In this document: positions 7,374 to 14,784 of the stretch, in pieces
Position numbering within the stretch: the first letter of the stretch is position 1
Layout: each line of letters begins with the position of its first letter
DNA from: Sphaerimonospora mesophila NBRC 14179 = JCM 3151
GTDB taxonomy: Bacteria > Actinomycetota > Actinomycetes > Streptosporangiales > Streptosporangiaceae
Assembly (NCBI GenBank): GCA_001552515.1
Contig: BCRI01000056.1
Coordinates: 1-43,054 of the forward strand
Length of the DNA: 43,054 bases
Direction: 5' to 3'
Program-made: the position numbers and the translations under genes
The notes under the pieces: model-generated
Told to the model about the DNA's origin: nothing
What the model saw: the letters and a program-made list of their open reading frames with translations, nothing else
Databases searched by the model: none

Positions 7374-9134
7374 ATGCCGAACCCCGCGGAGACGATCACC
7401 GTACCCATCGAGTGTCCGGCCGGACGGGAGGGACCGCTGGCCTGGGGACAGCGCGCCATCCTCGCGACCGTGAGCTGGCTGGACACGGAGGACACCTATT
7501 TCAACATCCCCCTGGACTGGGCGCTGCCCGGCCGCCACTCGGTGGCCGACGTGGCCGGCGCGATCGCACGCCTGACGGAGACGCACGAGTCGCTGCGCAC
7601 CGTGCTCGTCAGGGCCGGCGCCGACGGGGAGTGGCGCCAGCGGGTCGAGCGGCGCGACTCCCTCGCGCTGGAGGTGTACGACATCGACGCCTCGGCCGAT
7701 GTCGCCGAGCAGAGCAGGGAGGTCGCCGCAGCGCTGGCGGCGAGGCCGTTCCGGCTGACCGAGGAGTGGCCGGTGCGCTGGGCCGTCATTCGGTCGGAGG
7801 GCGCCGTCCCCGCCGTGGTGCTGGCGCTGTCGCACACCGCGGTGGACAACTGGTCGCTGGGGGTGATGCGGCAGGACCTGCTCGACCTGCTGGCCGGACA
7901 GGTTCCCGAGCCCCCGGCCCGGCAGCCGCTCGATCAGGTCGACTTCGAGGGGTCGGCCAGGGGCGCCGGGCGCAGCACGGAATCGCTGCGGCACTGGGCC
8001 CGCACGCTGGAGCGGGCGCCGCACAGCATGTTCGACTACCCCGCCCGCACTCCGGAGGCCAAGCGGTACGTCAGGCTCGGCCTGGACTCCCGGTCGCTCG
8101 CGGTCGCCACCCACATCGTGGCCGACGCCTGCCGCACCAGCACGACGACCGTCCTGCTCACCGCGGCCGCCTGCGTGCTCGGCGCGTACACGGGACACGA
8201 CCCCGCCCTGCTCAGGCTGATCGTCGGCAATCGTCACGACCCGGACGCCCGGCGCACGGTCTCCCCGCTGGCGCAGGACGGGCTGCTCCTGCTGCCCCGC
8301 GGCGACGGCACCTTCCACGACGCCGTCAAACGCGGCTACCTGCCGGCCATCAACGCCTACAAGCACGGGCACTACGACCCGGCCGTGCTCGCCGAGACGA
8401 TCAGGCGGAACGAGCACCGGTGGGGTGTGGTGCACGACAAGTCGGCGTTCTTCAACGACGTGCGGCTGACGGACCGCTGGACCGGCCTGCCCGCCGTGGC
8501 CGACGAGGGCGGGCTCAAGGCGCTCCGGGCGCACAACCGCGTCTTCGAGGTCGGCGCGTACGACCGGGTCGACTGCAAGCTGTTCCTGGCCGTGACCGAC
8601 CGGCCCGACAGCGCCGTCCTGCACCTGCTGGGCGACACCGCCTACATCACCCGCGACGAGCTGACCATGCTGCTGAACGCGATGGAGACCCTCCTCGTGG
8701 AGAGCGCGTTCGGCGAGGTGCCCCTGGGCGAGCTGGCCGCCGCCGTGGGGATCACTCCGCCGGACCGGCCCGGCGACTGGGTGCGCGTCCGGGGCGGCCG
8801 GGTCGATCCGGAGGCCGTACGCCGGCTCGTCGCAGAGGCGGCGGGCGCCGAGGCGTCCATCGTGGTGGAGGCGGGCGAGCCGTGGCCGCGGCTCGTCGCC
8901 CATGTCGCGGCCGCTCCCGGCGGCCCCACAGGTCCCGAGCTGCACGTCGCGGTCGTCGACGCGCTGCGCGAGCGTACCGGCGTGACGGCCCCCGACTGGT
9001 ATGTGCTGCACGATCGTGCGCTTCCCGCCACCGAGGACCCGGAGGCGTGGCAGACGCTCGGCGTGCTGTGGCAGGGCGACGGCAGACAGGAGCCGCCGCC
9101 GATCTTTCTCGACTCTCGACCGAGCGAAGGGTGA
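7374..9134 (+). CDS. Stand-alone condensation-domain protein (NRPS-type amide synthase)
   Basis: This 586-residue protein resembles a free-standing nonribosomal peptide synthetase condensation domain, which joins a carrier-bound acyl group to an amine. The core motif is H154-T-A-V-D158-N within ALSHTAVDNWSLG, matching HHxxxDG with the catalytic second His kept and the first replaced by Ser. About the last 130 residues go beyond a typical ~450-residue domain and are not recognised. It has no adenylation or carrier domain of its own, so it must act with the separate carrier protein at 12899. I chose ATG 7374 because GAGGGA lies just upstream; GTG 7353 is an in-frame alternative inside exporter 2. 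In this pathway it probably couples the N-oxidised aminoacyl group to a second, unidentified amine or alcohol. Confidence 0.85.
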   Translation: MPNPAETITVPIECPAGREGPLAWGQRAILATVSWLDTEDTYFNIPLDWALPGRHSVADVAGAIARLTETHESLRTVLVRAGADGEWRQRVERRDSLALEVYDIDASADVAEQSREVAAALAARPFRLTEEWPVRWAVIRSEGAVPAVVLALSHTAVDNWSLGVMRQDLLDLLAGQVPEPPARQPLDQVDFEGSARGAGRSTESLRHWARTLERAPHSMFDYPARTPEAKRYVRLGLDSRSLAVATHIVADACRTSTTTVLLTAAACVLGAYTGHDPALLRLIVGNRHDPDARRTVSPLAQDGLLLLPRGDGTFHDAVKRGYLPAINAYKHGHYDPAVLAETIRRNEHRWGVVHDKSAFFNDVRLTDRWTGLPAVADEGGLKALRAHNRVFEVGAYDRVDCKLFLAVTDRPDSAVLHLLGDTAYITRDELTMLLNAMETLLVESAFGEVPLGELAAAVGITPPDRPGDWVRVRGGRVDPEAVRRLVAEAAGAEASIVVEAGEPWPRLVAHVAAAPGGPTGPELHVAVVDALRERTGVTAPDWYVLHDRALPATEDPEAWQTLGVLWQGDGRQEPPPIFLDSRPSEG

Positions 9135-9139
9135 TCATT

Positions 9140-10030
9140 ATGCCGACCGGCATCGGCCAGGTGTGGGACGAAGAGGTCCGCGCCGCGGTCGACAGGCTTA
9201 CCGAAGCCTCGACCGAGCACTACTACAACCCCTACAAGACCTTCGACTGGCCCGCCGATCTGCAGGTGGACGGGCTCTGGATGAGCGCCGACCTGATGAC
9301 GGTCCACGGCACGGAGGCGGCCGAGCAGCTCGACGACGAGCAGCTGCGCGCGCTGTCGAAGTGGGAGAGCGTCAACTTCTACAGCCTCAACGTGCACGGC
9401 ATCCGAGAGCTGATGTTCGAGGTGACGAACCGGCTCTACGCGCCCGGATTCGAGGTGCCCACCCCGTTCTTCCACCACTTCCTGGGTGAGGAGAACGAGC
9501 ACATGTGGTTCTTCGCCGAGTTCTGCCTGCGATACGGCGGCAAGCTGTATCCGAGCCGGGCGATGGCCTTCCCCGGCGACGGCAAGGGCTCGGCGCTGCT
9601 GGACAACTTCATCGTGTTCAGCCGGATCCTGATCTTCGAGCAGATCGTCGACCACTTCAACAGCCGGATGGCCGCCGACACCTCGCTGAACGAGACGATC
9701 AGGGCGATCAACCGGGTGCACCACCAGGACGAGTCCCGGCACATCGCCTTCGGCTGCCAGCTCGTGCGCGCCCTGTTCGAACGGCTCCTCGCCGCCGGGA
9801 ACGAGGAGGAGATCTCCGCGGCACGCAGGTACATCGAGCGCTACATCCAGGCCTCCCTGGAGCAGCTCTACAGCATCGACGTCTACCGCGACAGCGGCAT
9901 CCCCGACCCCTTCGCCTTCCGGACCAGGCTCCTGGCCGACCCGGCCCGGCAGCAGGCGCACCAGGCCATCGCCGGCCGGACCTACGCCTTCTACAACCGC
10001 ATTGGAGCCCTGCCGTGCACACCTCGGTGA
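9140..10030 (+). CDS. AurF-like diiron N-oxygenase
   Basis: This 296-residue protein belongs by motif to the diiron family of AurF and CmlI, which oxidise amines to hydroxylamines and on to nitroso or nitro groups. Seen in the sequence are E118-x-x-H121 (within GEENEHMWFF) and H194-x-x-x-E198-x-x-H201 (within RVHHQDESRHIAFG), the two metal-binding patterns of AurF. A further Glu ligand is probably E76 or E90. Related enzymes (HamC, MgoC) work in diazeniumdiolate pathways together with NRPS parts. A GAAGGG ribosome binding site lies 8 bases before ATG 9140. The neighbouring carrier-protein loading enzyme suggests the substrate is an aminoacyl group held on the carrier protein. The degree of oxidation (hydroxylamine, oxime or nitro) cannot be read from sequence. 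Confidence 0.88.
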   Translation: MPTGIGQVWDEEVRAAVDRLTEASTEHYYNPYKTFDWPADLQVDGLWMSADLMTVHGTEAAEQLDDEQLRALSKWESVNFYSLNVHGIRELMFEVTNRLYAPGFEVPTPFFHHFLGEENEHMWFFAEFCLRYGGKLYPSRAMAFPGDGKGSALLDNFIVFSRILIFEQIVDHFNSRMAADTSLNETIRAINRVHHQDESRHIAFGCQLVRALFERLLAAGNEEEISAARRYIERYIQASLEQLYSIDVYRDSGIPDPFAFRTRLLADPARQQAHQAIAGRTYAFYNRIGALPCTPR

Positions 10031-10869
10031 CCGCTGACACCCCGGCCCTCACCTCGCTCGGCCCCGGCCTGGCCGCGCTGGGACCGGCCGAGAGCGAGCT
10101 GCTGACGACCGTCGACGCCGTCGTGACCAGGCTCGCCGCGCAGACCGCCGCGGTGTCCCTGATCGGCCCGCCGCTGCTGCCCGCCGACATGCTGGCCCGG
10201 CTCGACTACTTCGCCAACTTCCCGCACCTCGGCGTGGTGGCGGCCAGGTTCACAGAACCGGCCATGGAGCTGCTCGCCGACGAGCGCGACCTCGCCGAGC
10301 TCACCGCCGAGCACCACGCCCCGACCGGGTTCCTGCTGCCCTCGGCGACCTGCTACGGCCTGCTGTTCCAGCTCAGGGAGCAGGAGCTGGGCGGGCCTGC
10401 GCTGCTGACCTCGGTGGGCCGGTGCTTCCGCAACGAGCGGGAGTATTCGGGACTGCGCAGGCTGTGGGGATTCCACATGCGCGAGATCCTCTACGTGGGC
10501 GACCGCGAGGGCGCCCAGTCCCACCTGGACGAGTGGCGCGCCCGCATCGAGGAGACCGCCGCCGTCATGGGGCTCACGCTCACCGTCGAACCGGCCAACG
10601 ACCCCTTCTACCGGAAGGAGAGCTCACGGGCCCGGCTGTCCGCCCTCGACCCCGTCAAGCACGAGTTCCTCGCACCGGACGGCACGGCGATCGCCTCGGT
10701 CAACCGGCACCGCAACTTCTTCGGGGAGCGCCTGGGCATCTCCCTGTCGGGACAGGCCGCCTACAGCAGCTGCGTCGCCTTCGGCCTGGAGCGCTGGGTG
10801 CACGCCCTGGTGCTCGCGCACGGCAGCGCGGCGGCCGCACTGCGATGGGCGCGCGATGCCCTCGGGTGA
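10015..10869 (+). CDS. SerRS-like amino acid:[carrier protein] ligase
   Basis: This 284-residue class II aminoacyl-tRNA-synthetase-like protein lacks the N-terminal coiled-coil tRNA-binding arm of seryl-tRNA synthetase. It shows motif 2 (RCFRNEREYSGLRRLWGF, from about residue 136) and motif 3 (GLERW, residues 257-261), with the PSATCYGLL segment that supplies a likely zinc Cys. This is the pattern of the amino acid:carrier-protein ligases, which activate a small amino acid (Gly or Ala in studied cases) with ATP and pass it to the phosphopantetheine arm of a small carrier protein instead of tRNA. Start GTG 10015 has GGAG seven bases upstream and overlaps the oxygenase by 16 bases. The carrier protein at 12899 is the obvious partner. 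It replaces an NRPS adenylation domain; the amino acid is not predictable by eye. Confidence 0.85.
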   Translation: MHTSVTADTPALTSLGPGLAALGPAESELLTTVDAVVTRLAAQTAAVSLIGPPLLPADMLARLDYFANFPHLGVVAARFTEPAMELLADERDLAELTAEHHAPTGFLLPSATCYGLLFQLREQELGGPALLTSVGRCFRNEREYSGLRRLWGFHMREILYVGDREGAQSHLDEWRARIEETAAVMGLTLTVEPANDPFYRKESSRARLSALDPVKHEFLAPDGTAIASVNRHRNFFGERLGISLSGQAAYSSCVAFGLERWVHALVLAHGSAAAALRWARDALG

Positions 10870-11896
10870 TCTCGACCGCAGGGTGGCCCGCGTCACCGAG
10901 GCGCTCGGCGTCCGCTTCCCGGTCGTCCAGGCCGGAATGGGCGGCGTGGCGGTGCCCGAGCTCGCCGCGGCCGTGAGCGAGGCCGGCGCGCTCGGCACGA
11001 TCGCCCTGTACAAGCTCGCCGCGGCGGACGTCGAGGCGATGGTCAGGGACGTGCAGGGCCGTACGCGCCGACCGGTCGGCGTCAACGTCATCCCGGAGGT
11101 CGCCGGGCGGCTGCTCGACCGGCAGATCGGCGCCGTGCTCGCCGCGGCCGACCGGCGGCTGGTGGTCAACAGCTACGGTCCGCCGCCCCCCGAGGTCGGC
11201 GCGGCCGTACGCGCGGCCGGGCACACGCTGCTGGTCCAGGTCGGCTCGCCCGAGCAGGCCGGGCGTGCGGTCGAGGCCGGCGCCAATGTGCTGGTCTGCC
11301 AGGGGGTGGAGGCCGGCGGCCACCACCTCGGCCGGGCGCCGCTGCGCGACCTTCTCGCGCGGGTCGGCGCGGCGCATCCGGACCTGCCGCTGCTCGGCGC
11401 GGGAGGGGTCGCCGACGCGGTGGCGGCCCGCGGCGTGCTCGAAGCCGGCGCCGGCGGCGTGATGTGCGGCACGGTCTTCGTCGCCACCGTCGAGTCGGCC
11501 GCGCACCCGGCGTACAAGGCCGCCCTGGTCGACGCCGGAGCGGACGACACCGTGATCACCGACCGGTTCTCGATCGGCTGGCCCGGGCGTCCCCATCGGG
11601 CGTTGCGCAGCGCGGTCACCGACCACCCGGCCCCGCTCCCCTCGTCGTTCATCGCCTGGACGACCGTGATGGGAGAGCGGCGGCCGGTGCCGAGGGGCTC
11701 GGCGTCGGCGCCGACCGTCGAGGCCGACGGCGCCGTCGAGGAGATGGCCAGGTACGCGGGCACCGGCTGCGGCGCGATCGGGTCGATCCGTACGGCCGCG
11801 CAGGTGACGCGATCGCTCGGCACGGCCTGCCTGGCTCCGGCCGGCCCGGGGCCCGAGCGGGACGCCGACGACCGGATCGCAGGGGGAGTGAGATGA
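10856..11896 (+). CDS. Nitronate monooxygenase-family flavoprotein
   Basis: This 346-residue protein is of the nitronate monooxygenase / 2-nitropropane dioxygenase family, which uses FMN and O2 to break down alkyl nitronates. It has a TIM-barrel fold with the N-terminal FPVVQAGMGGVAVPELAAAV segment and the flavin-site motif E152-AGGH156 (catalytic His region). The barrel end GAGGVADAVAARGVLEAGA and GGVMCGTVF binds the FMN phosphate. It overlaps its neighbours on both sides (14 bases with the ligase, ATGA with the methyltransferase), so it is an integral part of the operon. Beside an N-oxygenase it could remove toxic nitro or nitronate intermediates (self-protection) or carry out a pathway step. 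Some family members are enoyl reductases, so nitronate use is likely from context rather than proven. Confidence 0.85.
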   Translation: MPSGDLDRRVARVTEALGVRFPVVQAGMGGVAVPELAAAVSEAGALGTIALYKLAAADVEAMVRDVQGRTRRPVGVNVIPEVAGRLLDRQIGAVLAAADRRLVVNSYGPPPPEVGAAVRAAGHTLLVQVGSPEQAGRAVEAGANVLVCQGVEAGGHHLGRAPLRDLLARVGAAHPDLPLLGAGGVADAVAARGVLEAGAGGVMCGTVFVATVESAAHPAYKAALVDAGADDTVITDRFSIGWPGRPHRALRSAVTDHPAPLPSSFIAWTTVMGERRPVPRGSASAPTVEADGAVEEMARYAGTGCGAIGSIRTAAQVTRSLGTACLAPAGPGPERDADDRIAGGVR

Positions 11897-12888
11897 GAAC
11901 CGATCTGGAACTGGCCCAGGTGAGCCAGCTGGCCTTCGGCTACTGGCACGCGCAGGTCCTGTTCGCGGCGACCGAGCTGGGGATCTTCGACGCGCTGGCG
12001 GACCGGCGGCTGACCCCGGCGCGGCTCGCCGAGCGGTGCGCGGTGCCGGCGCCGCGGCTGCGCCGGCTGCTCGACGCGTGCGTGGGGCTCCGGCTCCTCA
12101 CCCGGGACGCGGACGGATACGCCAACGCGCCGCACACCCGCAGGCTCCTCGTCACGGACTCCCCGGATTCGCTCGTGCGGTGGGTGCGGGTCATGCACCG
12201 GTGGTACGGACCGTGGGGCGAGCTGCCCACCGCCGTGCGCACCGGTTCCGCGGCCGAGGAGCGGGCCGCCCGCCTGGGCGATGACCCCGCCTACCTGGAG
12301 GACTTCATCCTCGGCATGCACGAGTACAACTCCAGGAGCGCCGGATCGCTGCCCGCTTCGCTGCAGCGGGAGGACGCGGCTGTCCTGCTCGACGTGGGCG
12401 GCGGGGCCGGCACCCACAGCATGGCGTTCTGCCGCGCCTGGCCGGGGCTGACCTGCGAGCTGATCGACCTGCCGGGAGTGACGGACATCGCCCGGCGGGT
12501 CATCGCGGGAGAGGGACTGAGCGACCGGATCACGGTGCGGGAGGGCGACTACTACCAGGACCGTTTCGGCCAGGACGCGGATGTGGTCCTGCTGTCGAAC
12601 GTCCTGCACCAGGAGTCCTGGGACAGGAGCGTCGACATCCTGCGGCGTGCCGCCAAGGCGCTGCGGCCGGGCGGGCGGGTGCTGGTCAACGGCCATGTGC
12701 TCGACGAGACGAGGACGTCTCCCGTCTTCACCACCCTGCACAACCTGTCGGCGCTCGTGCTCTGGGACGGCGGCGAGAGCCGTACCGTCGAGGAGATGGA
12801 ACAGATCATGGCCGAGGCCGGCCTGTCCGACATAGCGGTCCACCCGACCGGCGAGCCCTCTGCCCGACTGCTCGTCGGCCGAGCCTGA
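11893..12888 (+). CDS. SAM-dependent O-methyltransferase
   Basis: This 331-residue protein has a helical dimerisation and winged-helix domain (residues about 10-100) followed by a class I methyltransferase fold. The SAM-binding motif is LLDVGGGAGTHSMAFC (about residue 165), with a later acidic strand and VLLSNVLHQE, where the His commonly serves as catalytic base in plant-type and antibiotic O-methyltransferases. Start ATG 11893 overlaps the previous stop and follows a clear AGGGGGA. Its acceptor is unknown. In a cluster without aromatic biosynthesis, the most attractive acceptor is the N-O oxygen made by the AurF-like enzyme (an oxime, hydroxamate or nitronate), but this is inference. The carrier-protein gene follows after ten bases. 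Confidence 0.88.
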   Translation: MRTDLELAQVSQLAFGYWHAQVLFAATELGIFDALADRRLTPARLAERCAVPAPRLRRLLDACVGLRLLTRDADGYANAPHTRRLLVTDSPDSLVRWVRVMHRWYGPWGELPTAVRTGSAAEERAARLGDDPAYLEDFILGMHEYNSRSAGSLPASLQREDAAVLLDVGGGAGTHSMAFCRAWPGLTCELIDLPGVTDIARRVIAGEGLSDRITVREGDYYQDRFGQDADVVLLSNVLHQESWDRSVDILRRAAKALRPGGRVLVNGHVLDETRTSPVFTTLHNLSALVLWDGGESRTVEEMEQIMAEAGLSDIAVHPTGEPSARLLVGRA

Positions 12889-12898
12889 AGGAGTTCCA

Positions 12899-13141
12899 AT
12901 GGAACGAGTCATCGAATGGCTGCGTGCGAAGAATCCCGAGCTGACCGGTGAGGTGGGCGACGACGCCGACCTCATCGAGTCCCGCCTGATCGATTCCCTG
13001 CAGTTCCTCGAGTTCATCTATCTTCTGGAGGACATCTCCGGCCGGACGATCGACCTGCAGGAGGTGACGGTGGACGACTTCCGGACGCTGACGCGGATCC
13101 AGGAGCGGTTCCTCTCGCCCGACGCGGTGGAGGTGGGCTGA
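12899..13141 (+). CDS. Stand-alone acyl/aminoacyl carrier protein
   Basis: This 80-residue acidic protein is a four-helix carrier protein. Ser33 in LIDSLQFLEFI is the expected attachment site for 4'-phosphopantetheine (DSL motif). A strong GAAGGAG lies before ATG 12899. The gene lies two bases before the next gene, in the same operon as the amino acid:carrier-protein ligase, the N-oxygenase and the condensation protein. It is therefore the likely carrier on which the aminoacyl group is loaded, oxidised and transferred. The phosphopantetheinyl transferase encoded convergently at 13918-14562 could activate it. Its length and acidic character match free-standing carrier proteins; no second carrier protein is seen in the window. 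Confidence 0.92.
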   Translation: MERVIEWLRAKNPELTGEVGDDADLIESRLIDSLQFLEFIYLLEDISGRTIDLQEVTVDDFRTLTRIQERFLSPDAVEVG

Positions 13142-13142
13142 C

Positions 13143-13808
13143 GTGACCGCGGCTGATGACCCCAACATCCTCCCGCACTGGCGTTCGGCCGCGCTGATCA
13201 CGATCGACATGCAGCGGGACTTCCTGAGCGACAGTCCGTACGGCCTGGCCGGCACGACCGAGGTGATCCCCGCCATCGCGAAGCTCGCCGAGGCCTGCCG
13301 CGCGTCCGGGCGGCCGGTCGTCCACATCGTGCGGCTCTATCGGCCCGGCGGGTCGAACGCCGACCTGGTCCGGCGCTCCCTGCTGGCCTCGGGCGTCGAC
13401 CTCGTCGCGCCCGGGTCGCCCGGCAGTGAGCTGGCCCCCGGGCTCGCGCCGCCGGGCGCACCGGATCTCGACCACGAGCACCTGCTCGCGGGTGGGGTGC
13501 AGGAGATCGGGCCGGCCGAATATGTGATCTTCAAGCCGCGCTGGGGTGCCTTCTTCCAGACCCCGCTCCAGGGTCTCCTGGAGCGGTTGGAGGTGGACAC
13601 CGTGGTCTTCGCCGGGTGCAACTTCCCCAACTGCCCCCGTGCCAGCCTCGTGGAGGCCAGCGAGCGCGACTACCGGGTCGTCCTGGTGCCGGACGCGGTC
13701 TCCCAGGTCAACGCCCAGGGTCTGGAGGAGATCCGGCGGATCGGCGTCCAGCTTGTGACGGCCGGGGAAGTGGTCGCCGCGCTCACCGCCGCCGGGGAAG
13801 GCCCCTGA
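13143..13808 (+). CDS. Isochorismatase-fold cysteine hydrolase
   Basis: This 221-residue protein has the catalytic triad of the isochorismatase-like superfamily: D22 (TIDMQRDF), K131 (VIFKPRWGAFF) and C164 (GCNFPNCPRASLVEAS). With a nucleophilic Cys it resembles the amidase group (nicotinamidase, N-carbamoylsarcosine amidase, ureidoacrylate hydrolase) rather than true isochorismatases, which lack the Cys. It would hydrolyse a C-N bond. It starts at GTG 13143, two bases after the carrier protein, and is the last gene of the operon before a strong hairpin. In the pathway it might release an amine or acid building block or trim the product; the substrate is unknown. Confidence 0.87.
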   Translation: MTAADDPNILPHWRSAALITIDMQRDFLSDSPYGLAGTTEVIPAIAKLAEACRASGRPVVHIVRLYRPGGSNADLVRRSLLASGVDLVAPGSPGSELAPGLAPPGAPDLDHEHLLAGGVQEIGPAEYVIFKPRWGAFFQTPLQGLLERLEVDTVVFAGCNFPNCPRASLVEASERDYRVVLVPDAVSQVNAQGLEEIRRIGVQLVTAGEVVAALTAAGEGP

Positions 13809-13845
13809 TCCGAGGGGGTCGGCCCGCTCCGCGGTCCCGGGGACA

Positions 13846-13878
13846 CGGTCCCGCCGGGCATCACGCCCGGCGGGACCG
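13846..13878. terminator. Strong bidirectional hairpin ending the cluster
   Basis: CGGTCCCGCCGGGC and GCCCGGCGGGACCG form a perfect 14-bp stem with a 5-base loop. It lies between the convergent hydrolase and phosphopantetheinyl transferase genes and should end both transcripts. Confidence 0.88.
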
Positions 13879-13917
13879 CGTCGTCTCCGTACGTCTCACC
13901 GTTCGGCCCCGTCTCTT

Positions 13918-14562
13918 TCACCCTTCGTCCGGGCCGGGAACGACGACGGCGGTCAGCAGCAGGCCGCGCTCGGCGAGCCAGCGACCGGGGAGCGCGGTCC
14001 CGCTCCCGTGCGGACGCGCCACGAAGACGCCCGCGACCGGATCGATCACGGCGCCGACGTCCGTGAACCACACCGCTGCGCCGGTCAGCTGGAACCACGC
14101 CTTGTACACGGACTCCTTGACGCAGAAGAGCAGCCGGTCCCAATGGACGCCCGGGTGTCCCGCGCCGAGGCGCCGGATCTCCCGGCGTTCGTCGGCCGAC
14201 GAGATCTTCTCGAACGTGCCGGTGGGCATCGGCTCGTCCGGCTCGGCGTCCACCCCGATGGAGCGTACGCAGCGGATCTCGGCGACGGCGGCGCCCCGAT
14301 AGCCCCGGCAGTGGGTGATGCTGCCGACGGTCCCGGCGGGCCACAGCGGCTGTCCGGCCGCGCCGCGGAGGATCGGCTCGGGCTCCCGCCCCAGCATGGC
14401 CAGCGCGGTCCTCGCGCATGCCCGCCCCGTGGTGAATTCCAGCCGCCCCCTGGTCACCGCGTTGGCGACGATCGTCTCCTCCTCCGGGAACAGCCGGGCG
14501 TCCGGGGAGTCCTCGAAGGTGTCGGCGCAGGCGACATGGCGGGGGAGGATTCGCTCGATCAC
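13918..14562 (-). CDS. 4'-phosphopantetheinyl transferase (EntD/Sfp type)
   Basis: This protein of about 214 residues carries IGVDAEPDE (residues 102-110, Mg-binding Asp and Glu) and FCVKESVYKAW (about 146-156), the two defining motifs of the transferase that moves phosphopantetheine from CoA to carrier proteins. The N-terminal IERILPRHV and RxxFTTGRACAR segments fit the EntD-like group. I chose GTG 14562 because homologues usually begin with a residue followed by IERILP. The frame is open upstream to 14751, but that part looks non-coding. The gene converges on the N-oxidation operon and sits directly beside it, so it is the probable activator of that cluster's carrier protein, though it may serve other carrier proteins too. 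Confidence 0.88.
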   Translation of the reverse strand: MIERILPRHVACADTFEDSPDARLFPEEETIVANAVTRGRLEFTTGRACARTALAMLGREPEPILRGAAGQPLWPAGTVGSITHCRGYRGAAVAEIRCVRSIGVDAEPDEPMPTGTFEKISSADERREIRRLGAGHPGVHWDRLLFCVKESVYKAWFQLTGAAVWFTDVGAVIDPVAGVFVARPHGSGTALPGRWLAERGLLLTAVVVPGPDEG

Positions 14563-14784
14563 GGTCTCCAGTATCGGCCGGTGACGGGCGTCCGGGCGGA
14601 GGAGACCCGGACGTGCGGGGCCAGGGCCGCGGCGGCCGGGGCGCTGCCGCCGGAGTTCGACCGAACGGTGCGCTGATACGTCGGCGGTATGCCGGAAATC
14701 AACCCGCTGCCGAATGTCGCTTCGTCCCCCGGCACCCGACCATGTGATCAACCTGGCCGAGGGTGCCCGGGGAGCGGGGTTGGG

